The notes beneath the pieces were generated by a model. It searched no databases. It was not told where the DNA came from and saw only the letters and a program-made list of their open reading frames with translations. DNA of 45,354 bases. It comes from Aquidulcibacter sp. GTDB taxonomy: Bacteria > Pseudomonadota > Alphaproteobacteria > Caulobacterales > Aquidulcibacteraceae. The DNA lies in assembly GCF_020253525.1 (NCBI RefSeq), contig NZ_JADCBK010000019.1, positions 1-45,354 of the forward strand. Direction: 5' to 3'. Made by a program: the position numbers and the translations under genes. Every line of letters begins with the position of its first letter. Positions within the stretch are counted from its first letter, which is position 1. Shown piece after piece: positions 34,685-42,464 of this stretch.

Positions 34685-35803
34685 TTAGGGATAGGCAATT
34701 AAAACACGGACCAGCATAGGGGTTCTGGTTGGTTTGTTCACGATGCGGCTAAAGCCGGCCGCGCGTGCCATAGCGCTAATCTCGGCGGGAGTACGGGCTT
34801 TGCCGCGCCCCATCGCCATCAAATAAAAGCCGAAATAGGCCTCGGCCATAGGGTCTCGCGCGGGGAAACCTGACATGGGCTCGGCAATCATCAAGACGCC
34901 GTTGTCAGGCAAGGCGGCATGGGCCGCTCGCAAGAGTTTCATGACGGTTGCATCATCATGGTCATGCAGGATCCGCACGAAAGAAATGATGTCGGCCCCC
35001 TTGGGCAAGACGCCATCAAGGAAGTTGCCGCCAAGCGCTTGAGCCCGATGGGCGAGCTGACTGACTTCAAATGCAGCACGCGCCCGGTCGGCCACGGCGG
35101 GCAAGTCAAACACGCGCACTTTCAGCTGGGGCGCATGGTGCGCCGCAGCGCTCGCAAAAGCCCCCTCCCCTCCGCCGACATCCATCAAGACTTGATGTCC
35201 AGCAAGTGGATAAGCATCGAGAATATCGCTGGCAATCATCGGTTGGGTGGCCCCCATCAGGGCCGAATAGGGGGAAATGGCGTCCGCTTGTGTTTGGTCG
35301 GGTCGATCATAAGCGGCATAAGGCCAGAAGGATGCCAGCTGCCCCTGACCACCGCCCTGCTTTAAGAGCGCTACGGGATCGGCAAGGTCGGCGTAAAACA
35401 AGGCATGGTGGCGGATCATGTCGCCCAGCCCTGCATTGCCCAGAAGGGCTGCGCCTTGCATACCCAAGGCATACCGATCCGCCCCAGCTAATTCCACCAG
35501 ATCAAGCGATTGGGCTGCAGTCAGAAGCCGCGCGGCAGACACAAGCGGCAAATCCATCGCCTCAGCCAGAGCTTGCGTGGTTTTCGGCCCATCCGACAAG
35601 AGTTCCGGCAAGCGCAATTGCACACACGCCAATAAAACCTGAGAATAAACAAAACCTGCCACGAGACCAAACAGTCGATCCGCGCTTCTGTGGGCAATCG
35701 GTCGGGTCAGAAAAAAGCCGGCAGCCCAACGCTGGAAGCTTGGACTAGAAACCAAGCGATTGCGCCAAGCCGTCCAAGCATCAAGCCAGGAACGCGGTAT
35801 CAT
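34685..35803 (-). CDS. crtF: Hydroxyneurosporene-type carotenoid O-methyltransferase
   Basis: SAM-dependent methyltransferase that adds the 1-methoxy group to hydroxylated acyclic carotenoids in the spheroidene/spirilloxanthin pathway. It has 372 residues. The N-terminal part is a helical dimerisation/winged-helix region ([35 protein letters not shown] near residue 52). The SAM-binding motif [19 protein letters not shown] is near residue 205, and [19 protein letters not shown] is the post-motif block of small-molecule O-methyltransferases. It starts 6 bases after crtE and ends 168 bases before bchC, matching the classic crtEF-bchC order. Confidence 0.95.
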   Translation of the reverse strand: MIPRSWLDAWTAWRNRLVSSPSFQRWAAGFFLTRPIAHRSADRLFGLVAGFVYSQVLLACVQLRLPELLSDGPKTTQALAEAMDLPLVSAARLLTAAQSLDLVELAGADRYALGMQGAALLGNAGLGDMIRHHALFYADLADPVALLKQGGGQGQLASFWPYAAYDRPDQTQADAISPYSALMGATQPMIASDILDAYPLAGHQVLMDVGGGEGAFASAAAHHAPQLKVRVFDLPAVADRARAAFEVSQLAHRAQALGGNFLDGVLPKGADIISFVRILHDHDDATVMKLLRAAHAALPDNGVLMIAEPMSGFPARDPMAEAYFGFYLMAMGRGKARTPAEISAMARAAGFSRIVNKPTRTPMLVRVLIAYP

Positions 35804-35809
35804 GGAAAT

Positions 35810-36679
35810 CTAGGCAGCACTGCGGGCAAGTTGTTTTGGCACCAATCGAGTCGCCTGAACCCGCACCGTTTCGCGCAAGGCCTTCGCCCCGGCACACTCT
35901 GGAATGGACTGGGCCGCCCGGTCCAAGTGCGATTCCAGCAAAGCCACTGCGCCCTGCACACCCAGCGCGGTCACCGCACTTGGCCGTTGAAGAGCGTGGT
36001 CGCGGCCACTGGTTTTGCCAGACTCTTCACAATCTCCCAAAGCATCCAAGAGATCATCTGCAACTTGATAGGCCGCACCCAAACCTTCGCCCAGAGCCCG
36101 CCACGGCGTTGGATCCGCACCCGCAGCCAGAGCGCCCGCGGTCGTTGCGGCGACAAAGAGCGCACCGGTTTTGGCCTGATGATAGGCGTCAACGGGTGCA
36201 GAAGCCTCACACTCCCAAGCTTGTCCGGCCACAATTCCATAGGGCGCACCAACCCCGCGCGCGATGCAAGAAATCAAGCCAGGTAGCCTTGCGGGGTCCT
36301 GCGCGCCGGCGCGTGCCAAGACATCAAACGCCATGACGATCAGGGCGTCGCCCGTCAAAAGGGCCAAGGGTACGCCAAACTTTGCGTGCACCGTTGGCTT
36401 ACCCCGCCGCAAATCGGCATCGTCGAAACAGGGTAAATCGTCATGAACCAAGGAGGCGCAATGCAAGAGTTCAATCGAAGCAGCCGCCGCATCGGCCAGT
36501 TCAGGATTGGCCCCACCACAGGCAGCAGAGACGGCTAAGCAAAGCTGCGGCCGGACACGCGCGCCGCCCGGAAACACCGCATAGCGCAGAGCAGCAGCCA
36601 ATCCGGGCGCTGCATCATCCGCCTGCGCCATGGCCACGGCGGCTTCCAATGCCCGCTCAATCCGTGCTGTATGCGACAT
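35810..36679 (-). CDS. crtE: Geranylgeranyl diphosphate synthase
   Basis: Trans-prenyltransferase that makes C20-PP for carotenoids and for the pigment tail, 289 residues. The first aspartate-rich motif is HDDLPCFDDADLRRGKPTVHAKFG near residue 78 and the second is AYQVADDLLDALGD near residue 208. The region FPGGARVRPQL near residue 36 contains the substrate-binding Arg residues. It is the first gene of the superoperon, divergent from crtC across a 98-base spacer with a PpsR-type site. Confidence 0.96.
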   Translation of the reverse strand: MSHTARIERALEAAVAMAQADDAAPGLAAALRYAVFPGGARVRPQLCLAVSAACGGANPELADAAAASIELLHCASLVHDDLPCFDDADLRRGKPTVHAKFGVPLALLTGDALIVMAFDVLARAGAQDPARLPGLISCIARGVGAPYGIVAGQAWECEASAPVDAYHQAKTGALFVAATTAGALAAGADPTPWRALGEGLGAAYQVADDLLDALGDCEESGKTSGRDHALQRPSAVTALGVQGAVALLESHLDRAAQSIPECAGAKALRETVRVQATRLVPKQLARSAA

Positions 36680-36701
36680 ATCTCGCTCTCCAACCTCAAT
36701 C

Positions 36702-36719
36702 TGTCATAGGATTTGGACA
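36702..36719. promoter_or_regulatory. PpsR/CrtJ-type site in the crtE-crtC divergent promoter
   Basis: TGTCATAGGATTTGGACA is a perfect TGT-N12-ACA match. It lies 23 bases upstream of the crtE ATG and 58 bases upstream of the crtC ATG, overlapping a possible crtE -10 (CCAAAT, minus strand, 17 bp from TTGACC). Only one full site is visible here. Control of crtE and crtC by a PpsR-type repressor is established in Rhodobacter; the regulator gene is not in this window. Confidence 0.75.
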
Positions 36720-36777
36720 CAGGTTAGCGTCTAGGTCAATTGACTTTTTAACGGTTTTACATGGAACTGACGTCTCA

Positions 36778-37740
36778 ATGGTGCAGCTTTCTCCCAATCA
36801 AAGCCTAAAGGGCCCCAATTTCACCGCGCCGGTGGGCGGGGATGGCGGCTATATTTGGTGGTATCTGGATGCGGTCAGTGATGATGGCAAGTATGGCATT
36901 ACCCTTATTGCTTTCATCGGAAGTGTGTTTTCCCCCTATTATGCTTGGTCTAAGTGGGAAAACCCTTTTGACCATTGCGCGATCAATCTGGCCCTGTACC
37001 GCTTGGATGGTGCAGGCGGCCGATGGGCCATGACCGAACGGCGGGCAGATCAATTAGATCGGCGTGCCCACCATTTCTCTGTCGGCCCAAGTTCCTTGCA
37101 TTATAGGGGTGGTGAATTGGTGGCGGATATCTTTGAGGTTTGCGTGCCCATTCCCTCCCGCTTGAAGGGCCGGATTCGGCTGATCCCAGAGGTTGAGACA
37201 GAAGCTTGTTTTGATCTCGACCTCAAAGGTCGGCATCAGTGGCGCCCCTTGGCGCCACGGGCTCGGGTCGAACTGAAATTCGATAGCCCAAACCTGTCTT
37301 GGTCAGGCGATGGTTATTTTGATACCAATTCTGGGCAAGAACCCCTTGAGAGAGCCTTTGTCGATTGGCATTGGGGGCGGGCCCATCGCGGCGAGGACTT
37401 ACGGCTATTTTATGATGTCACCAATCGAGCTGGACCCCGCAAGGCCACATATTTGAAGGTCAAGCATGATGGCAGCATTTCAGAAACCGAACCGACCGCA
37501 CAAAGACGTTTGCGCCGAACATTTTGGGGGATAGATCGCGAAGCCTGGTCGGACGGGCCAGAGCCTGCACGCGTGATTAAAACCCTGGAAGATACCCCCT
37601 TTTATGCGCGATCAGCCCTTGAAAGCCAGCTTGAGGGCGAGAAAGTTCTGATGATGCATGAGACTTTGAATCTGGATCGGTTGAAAATGCCGATTGTGCG
37701 GGCGATGCTACCCTTCCGGATGCCCCGTCGAACCTTTTAA
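36778..37740 (+). CDS. crtC: Carotenoid 1,2-hydratase (hydroxyneurosporene synthase)
   Basis: Hydrates the C1-C2 double bond of neurosporene or lycopene. It has 320 residues from ATG 36778; the frame is open for 132 further codons upstream, but that part is antisense to crtE and carries no CrtC similarity. The family block GGYIWWYLDAVSDDGKYGITLIAFIGSVFSPYYAW begins near residue 22 and DPF-type DHCAINLALY follows. FYARSALESQLEGEKVLMMHETLNLDR near the end is also typical. It is divergent from crtE and its 3' end overlaps the convergent small membrane-protein gene by 33 bases. Confidence 0.95.
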   Translation: MVQLSPNQSLKGPNFTAPVGGDGGYIWWYLDAVSDDGKYGITLIAFIGSVFSPYYAWSKWENPFDHCAINLALYRLDGAGGRWAMTERRADQLDRRAHHFSVGPSSLHYRGGELVADIFEVCVPIPSRLKGRIRLIPEVETEACFDLDLKGRHQWRPLAPRARVELKFDSPNLSWSGDGYFDTNSGQEPLERAFVDWHWGRAHRGEDLRLFYDVTNRAGPRKATYLKVKHDGSISETEPTAQRRLRRTFWGIDREAWSDGPEPARVIKTLEDTPFYARSALESQLEGEKVLMMHETLNLDRLKMPIVRAMLPFRMPRRTF

Positions 37741-37890
37741 AGCCGCCGCCTTTTCGGCTTCAGCCTGCTTCTTGGCCTCTTCGGCGGCAATCCGCTTGGG
37801 CGAAAGCGAGATGACTTGCCAGATTGCAAACACCAGAAATACGCCGCTGAACAATAAGAACTCAAGGAAGAACATCAAATTGGGGTTCAT
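37708..37890 (-). CDS. Small single-span membrane protein coupled to crtB
   Basis: A 60-residue protein: one transmembrane helix (LMFFLEFLLFSGVFLVFAIWQVI, residues about 5-27) followed by a basic, Lys/Ala/Glu-rich cytoplasmic tail (SPKRIAAEEAKKQAEAEKAAALKG). No enzyme family is recognised. Its ATG overlaps the crtB stop by 4 bases (ATGA), which argues for a real, co-translated gene. Such a helix-plus-charged-tail protein could anchor or organise phytoene synthase at the membrane; that is only a hypothesis. Confidence 0.75.
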   Translation of the reverse strand: MNPNLMFFLEFLLFSGVFLVFAIWQVISLSPKRIAAEEAKKQAEAEKAAALKGSTGHPEG

Positions 37891-38987
37891 CGGCTTCGGC
37901 TCCCGGTGCGATCACGTAGTTCGAGGTCAGAGAAGAGATCAATGACCCAATTGAGATCGTCTTTAATGCTCTGCCCGCGCTGGTTTGCGGGACCAAAACC
38001 CGGTGGCGATTGAACAATCGCGGCCACCAAGGGTCTTCCGACCCCGCGTGCAATGGATAATTCACCCTTCGGGGCCGGACGTGCTGCCCGTTGCATGGCA
38101 GCGCCAACCAGCCACGCCTTGCGGGCCGCTGTGGTGCTGGCGCGCCTTGAGACGGAATCATAACCTTGCGCCCGGATAACTTTGCCAATTTCGGCATAGA
38201 GCAAGCGCGCCGCAAAAATCGCCGGACGAACAGTCGCCGGCAAACGGGCAATGGCTTGGTCTGCCCGACGATAAAGCTCATCTGCCCGCACCAATAAGCG
38301 CTCCGTCAACGCAGCAATGGCCGGCGAAAAATGAGGCTGCGCGAGCCAAGCTTCGGGATTAATTCCGACCTCGCGCAACCAGCTGCGCGGGATATAGAGC
38401 CTACCTTGCCGGGCATCTTCGCCAATGTCGCGGGCGATATTGGTCAGCTGCATGGCCACACCAAGATCGCACGCGCGTTCGACCATGGCAGCTCCGCGCA
38501 CCCCCATCAGGGCGGCCATCATAGCCCCGACTGAACCTGCAACCCGCTCTGCATAATCTTCGACATCGGCCAAAGTCTCATAGGTGCGCTCTGCCACATC
38601 CCATTCAAAGCCCTCCAGCAACGCATCAAACACCGCGCGCGGAATGCCATAGGCGCGCACAACATCGGCCAAACAACGATCGGCCGCTTCGGTTTGGGGG
38701 CGGCCTGAATAGACACCATCAAGCCGCGACCGCAGCCGGGCAATGGCATCCCCTTGGCCGTTTTCCACGTCGACCGCATCATCGGACAAACGACAAAAGC
38801 CATAGAGGGCATAGGCGGCTTCGCGCAGCGCTTCTGGAAGTAGCAGGGACGCCGAATAAAAAGAGTGCGAGCCGGTTTTAATCAGATCCCGACAGGCGGC
38901 GCGGTCAGATGGGGTGGCATAGGGAAGTGCACGCGGCGTTGGCCCGGCCATATCCAAACTCTCGGCTGCGAAACTCAGCATGCCCAT
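37887..38987 (-). CDS. crtB: Phytoene synthase
   Basis: Head-to-head condensation of two GGPP to phytoene, the committed carotenoid step. It has 366 residues. The two Mg-binding aspartate-rich motifs are DDAVD at 69-73 and NIARDIGEDARQGRLYIP from residue 183 (Asp187, Asp191). HSFYSASLLLP near residue 41 is the usual start of the catalytic domain. ATG 38981 is an in-frame alternative start. It is third in an apparent operon after the P450 and ATP-grasp genes (73-base gap to the latter) and is followed with 4-base overlap by the small membrane-protein gene. It is not adjacent to crtI, unlike in Rhodobacter. Confidence 0.96.
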   Translation of the reverse strand: MGMLSFAAESLDMAGPTPRALPYATPSDRAACRDLIKTGSHSFYSASLLLPEALREAAYALYGFCRLSDDAVDVENGQGDAIARLRSRLDGVYSGRPQTEAADRCLADVVRAYGIPRAVFDALLEGFEWDVAERTYETLADVEDYAERVAGSVGAMMAALMGVRGAAMVERACDLGVAMQLTNIARDIGEDARQGRLYIPRSWLREVGINPEAWLAQPHFSPAIAALTERLLVRADELYRRADQAIARLPATVRPAIFAARLLYAEIGKVIRAQGYDSVSRRASTTAARKAWLVGAAMQRAARPAPKGELSIARGVGRPLVAAIVQSPPGFGPANQRGQSIKDDLNWVIDLFSDLELRDRTGSRSR

Positions 38988-39060
38988 CCAATCTGTTGGT
39001 TTAGGTCCAAGACCTGCGAAGTGCAGCTAATCATGGACTGAAAATCTAGGCAAGCGCGCA

Positions 39061-40215
39061 TCAGGCAGCCTCCAACCGCTCACCCTCGAACCAAGAAATG
39101 TCTTGGGTAGAGACTTGGCCAAAGGTTTGTTGCTGGCGGATCGACATGGCGATAATCGAAAAAGCTGTGATCGGCATGGTGATAAAGGGCATGGGATCGC
39201 GGGCATCCCAAGTAACATCCTTGGCCGTACGCAGCACTTTCAGCCGCTCCCAATAATGCGGCCCTCTAAACATCGCGGCCTGCACTTCAGTCAGCGTCGG
39301 GTAGAATTGCTGCATCAGCTTGGTTTGTTTGAAGCGAATTGGCGTGACGCCTGGAGTCAGAATAGCGGGGGCTAAATCCTCTGTCTCGATGAAGTGAACG
39401 CCACTTGTAACACGCGGATTGCATTCAATCGCCCAAGCTTTACCAGCCTCATCGACAAAGAAATCAAACGAGATAAAGCCACTATGATTTTCGTGGCGAA
39501 CAAAGGCCTCTACCCAGTCTTGGATGGCGGGAAGCTCCACGCGCTCAAAGGCAACGGCGACGCTGCCGGTCATCACCGCCCCTTGATAGATGACATTGAC
39601 GAGAAGCTTACCCGCATGGGCGATAGCAAACGTGCTATATTGCTTGCCCTTGACTTGGACTTGCACCACCGCAGGCTCGGTCAAGGTCGCCGCAATACCG
39701 ATCAAGGACGTGCCTGCCGGATGCAGACTGACCGCGCGGCCAGAGCACGAAAAGATGGGTTTCACAACAAAGTCGTGGCGGCTGGCAATGGCCTGGGCCT
39801 GGGGGGTTTCGATTAAGGCCGTTTCGGGCACAGTCAGGCCATGCGCCTGTGCGAGTGTTGGAAAGCGGGCTTTGTCATGCAGCGCCAGAAGATCGTCGAC
39901 CGGGGGTGCATAAAGGCGGGCTCGGGCGGGCAATCGTCCTGCCAAATGCGCCACATGCATGGTTTCTTCCGACAAGGGCAGGACGAGATCAACTGCCTCA
40001 TCCTCGATCAGACGCAAGAGCGCCGCAAGATAAGCCTCCTTACCCTTGGACGGCGGCGGCACTTGAAAGGACCGATCCACACATTTGGACGCACCGGTCA
40101 AATGCGACTTAAAAGGCTCTGCCACCAAAACGCGCCAACCCGCCGCCTTGAAGGATCGGGCAAAGTCCAAGGCCTTGGGCAAGCGGCCGATGGTGATTAA
40201 GACAGTTTGGCTCAT
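39061..40215 (-). CDS. ATP-grasp ligase-like enzyme in the carotenoid cluster
   Basis: A 384-residue ATP-grasp-fold protein. The N-terminal Rossmann-like part starts VLITIGRLPKALDFARSFKAAGWRVLVAE. ATP-binding lysine is probably Lys152 in FVVKPIFSCSGRAV, and the Mg ligands Asp251, Glu264 and Asn266 lie in GFISFDFFVDEAGKAWAIECNPRVTSG. ATP-grasp enzymes join a carboxylate (as acyl phosphate) to an amine, thiol or other nucleophile. The C-terminal 60 residues contain a hydrophobic stretch (MPFITMPITAFSIIAMS) that could meet a lipid or a membrane. Its start overlaps the P450 stop by 4 bases. I know of no assigned carotenoid role for this enzyme; a ligation on an oxidised carotenoid is a hypothesis. 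Confidence 0.8.
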   Translation of the reverse strand: MSQTVLITIGRLPKALDFARSFKAAGWRVLVAEPFKSHLTGASKCVDRSFQVPPPSKGKEAYLAALLRLIEDEAVDLVLPLSEETMHVAHLAGRLPARARLYAPPVDDLLALHDKARFPTLAQAHGLTVPETALIETPQAQAIASRHDFVVKPIFSCSGRAVSLHPAGTSLIGIAATLTEPAVVQVQVKGKQYSTFAIAHAGKLLVNVIYQGAVMTGSVAVAFERVELPAIQDWVEAFVRHENHSGFISFDFFVDEAGKAWAIECNPRVTSGVHFIETEDLAPAILTPGVTPIRFKQTKLMQQFYPTLTEVQAAMFRGPHYWERLKVLRTAKDVTWDARDPMPFITMPITAFSIIAMSIRQQQTFGQVSTQDISWFEGERLEAA

Positions 40216-41606
40216 GCGCGGCGTGTGACCTTCATTCTGATTTCTTGTGCCGGACGCGTGGTTAGACGCGCAACAGGACGCACGCGCTCGGGCTCTTGCA
40301 CCTCAATACGATAAGTTCTCAAGATACGTGCAAGAATCAAGGTTGCTTCCGTTGTCGCAAAGGCCGCACCGACACAAACACGCGGGCCCGCACCAAAAGG
40401 AATATAGGACCCAGAAATAATCTCATGCTCGCGTTCTGGCGAGAAGCGGTCTGGGTCAAAAACGTCGGGGTTAGACCACAACAAATGATGGCGGTGCACC
40501 GCCCAAGGGGCGATCATCACCATGGTGCCGCGCTTGATTTTCTGAGTGCCGATTGTTGTGGCGCGCGCAGCAACCCGTGGAATAAACGTAATGGGTGGAT
40601 AGAGGCGCAATGCCTCTTTGAAAACATTGCGAGCATAGGTCAGCCGCTTCACATGCTCAAATTCAATGGGGCCAGAACCTGCCACGTCAATCGCTTCGGC
40701 ACGGATCTTATCGGCCACCGCGGGCTGCATCGCAGCGATGAAGAAAGCCCAAGTCAGGGCGCTGGCGGTGGTTTCATGGCCCGCTAAGAAGAATACGCCC
40801 AATTGATCGATCAATTCTTCGCGGCTAAAGCGCGTGTCGGTTTCAAGGTCGCGCGCGGCGATTACGGCGGCGGCAATATCATCAAATTGTGCGCCCGCCT
40901 CTAAATGCGTGTCGAGCAGGCGGCCAATATGCCCGCGAATGCGGGCGCAAGCCTCCAGTACATCGGCACGCTGGGGTATTTCGTCAAACGGCTTACCAAA
41001 GATCAGGCGCACCAATTCCACATGGGCCACGCTGCGCTCAAAAAAGGCGAAGGACTCAAACACGTCACGCGCCGTGTCATTGGCGAGCGAGGCCGAAAAC
41101 ACCGTGCGGCAGATGATATCAGCCGTCAGTTGTCCCATGGCGAGGTCTAGCGACATGTCCTGACCAGAAACGGCAATTGCCTGCAGACGGGCCTCAAAAT
41201 CATCCAAGGCCCCGACCATGGAGGGAAAGGCCTTGGCCAGACGAATATGGGAAAAGGCTGGATCGATCATCCGTCTCTGCTGTCGCCACAATGCACCGCT
41301 CGACACAAACATGCTATCGCCCACCAAGGGCGTCAGCGCGCCAACCATCAGATCATTCTTTGGGAAAATGTCTTCGGGATCTGCCAGAATCGGCTTGGTC
41401 AAAGCCGGATCATTCACAATCTTGATCGAACGGCGCGAATAGCCCAGTGGCCCCATAGGCAACAAATAGGCATCGGCAGGCATGAGGCTTAATAAGTCAC
41501 CATCGCCTTGCCGGATCACGCGGACCAGACTGGCCAATGGCCCCATGGGTGCTGGCCGGGGCGGCTTATAGAATGCGTCTTGCGCGTGAAAACCGTCCGC
41601 CGCCAC
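40212..41606 (-). CDS. Cytochrome P450 in the carotenoid cluster
   Basis: A 464-residue bacterial class P450 with no N-terminal membrane anchor. The I-helix motif AGHETT is at 275-280, the ExxR motif is Glu331-Ala-Leu-Arg334, and the haem-binding loop FGAGPRVC has its Cys ligand at 411. The start is GTG 41606; ATG 41546 (residue 21) is an alternative. It is the first gene of the minus-strand unit P450-ATP-grasp-crtB-small membrane protein, divergent from the membrane protein-crtD unit, with a PpsR-like site between them. It would need a ferredoxin and a reductase from elsewhere. Hydroxylation or oxidation of a carotenoid is the reasonable guess from context; the substrate is unknown. Confidence 0.93.
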   Translation of the reverse strand: MAADGFHAQDAFYKPPRPAPMGPLASLVRVIRQGDGDLLSLMPADAYLLPMGPLGYSRRSIKIVNDPALTKPILADPEDIFPKNDLMVGALTPLVGDSMFVSSGALWRQQRRMIDPAFSHIRLAKAFPSMVGALDDFEARLQAIAVSGQDMSLDLAMGQLTADIICRTVFSASLANDTARDVFESFAFFERSVAHVELVRLIFGKPFDEIPQRADVLEACARIRGHIGRLLDTHLEAGAQFDDIAAAVIAARDLETDTRFSREELIDQLGVFFLAGHETTASALTWAFFIAAMQPAVADKIRAEAIDVAGSGPIEFEHVKRLTYARNVFKEALRLYPPITFIPRVAARATTIGTQKIKRGTMVMIAPWAVHRHHLLWSNPDVFDPDRFSPEREHEIISGSYIPFGAGPRVCVGAAFATTEATLILARILRTYRIEVQEPERVRPVARLTTRPAQEIRMKVTRRA

Positions 41607-41690
41607 CCGTCTACCCCAGCCTACTCATCCTGATCGCTCCGCAAAAAGCCGCGCCCAACCCCTTGAAGCCTAACGCTTGACGCGTCACTA

Positions 41691-41708
41691 TGTCCAGCCC
41701 GTTAGACG
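41691..41708. promoter_or_regulatory. PpsR/CrtJ-like site between the P450 and crtD operons
   Basis: TGTCCAGCCCGTTAGACG fits TGT-N12-ACR with one base (ACG for ACA) off the consensus, the same variant as both bchC boxes. It lies in the 120-base divergent gap, 22 bases before ATG 41730 and 85 bases before the P450 start. A second box at 8-bp spacing is only partly matched. By chance such a site would turn up in roughly one in fifteen gaps of this size, so the evidence is moderate. Confidence 0.45.
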
Positions 41709-41729
41709 CTCGCGACTGGATAGACAGTG

Positions 41730-42464
41730 ATGCTTACCTTGTTTCACACGTTGGTTGCCATCCATATCGCATTTGGAGCGGTGGGGCTGGTTAGCTTTTG
41801 GGTTCCAGTCCTTGGCAAGAAGGGTAACCGCAATCACCGGCTGTGGGGTAAAATTTTTGCACGATCCATTCTTGGTGCGGGCTGTGTGGCCCTATTGCTC
41901 AGCATTTGCACCCTGATTGATCCCTTAGGGACCCATCCACATTTGAAAGACGCTGTCTTTGTGCGCGGCATCTTTGGCATCATGATGTTCTATCTGGCGA
42001 TCTTGACCATCAATCTGGCGTGGTACGGATTAGAAACGATCAAGAATAAAGCCAATCATGCGGCTAATCGCCGGGGCCTGAACTTGGCCCTACAGCCCAT
42101 TCTAATCGCCGCCGCCTTTGCCTGCGCGATTGAAGGAATACTCATCGGCCAATATCTGATGGTGGGCATGTCCATCGTTGGCTTTGCCACAGCTGGCACG
42201 AATCTCTTCTTCATGCTGAACCCCGCGCCCGGCCCGAAAGTCTATTTGATGGAACATGTGAAGGCGATCGTGGGGGCTGGTATCTCGGTCTATACGGCCT
42301 TTTCAGCTTTTGGCGCCGTGCGTCTCATGCCGTCCATGGCCTTGCATCCAGGCCTGTGGGCGATCCCGTTGGTGACGGGCCTTGCCATCATCCTCTACCA
42401 CCACCGCCAGATCCGATTGAGCTTACGCAATCGTGTGACCCAGACGGCAGGCGCGGCTTCGTGA
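41730..42464 (+). CDS. Seven-span membrane protein coupled to crtD
   Basis: A 244-residue integral membrane protein with about seven hydrophobic segments. The loop after helix 1 reads GKKGNRNHRLWGKIFARS, a basic, His-containing motif seen in DUF2306-like small membrane proteins; I cannot name the family with certainty. Near the C-terminus a HH pair (ILYHHRQIRLSL) follows the last helix. GGA nine bases before ATG 41730 supports that start; GTG 41727 is an alternative. Its stop overlaps the crtD GTG start by 4 bases (GTGA), so the two are translationally coupled and it probably acts in pigment or carotenoid biology. No catalytic residues are evident. Confidence 0.7.
   Translation: MLTLFHTLVAIHIAFGAVGLVSFWVPVLGKKGNRNHRLWGKIFARSILGAGCVALLLSICTLIDPLGTHPHLKDAVFVRGIFGIMMFYLAILTINLAWYGLETIKNKANHAANRRGLNLALQPILIAAAFACAIEGILIGQYLMVGMSIVGFATAGTNLFFMLNPAPGPKVYLMEHVKAIVGAGISVYTAFSAFGAVRLMPSMALHPGLWAIPLVTGLAIILYHHRQIRLSLRNRVTQTAGAAS

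Noticed and set aside
36382-36777. In-frame extension of crtC by 132 codons upstream
   Set aside because: It is antisense to the 5' half of crtE, has no similarity to CrtC and would erase the divergent promoter.
42356-42460. N-terminal extension of crtD to 42356
   Set aside because: It overlaps the coding end of the membrane-protein gene in another frame and lies before the FAD motif; GTG 42461 with the GTGA overlap is the natural start.
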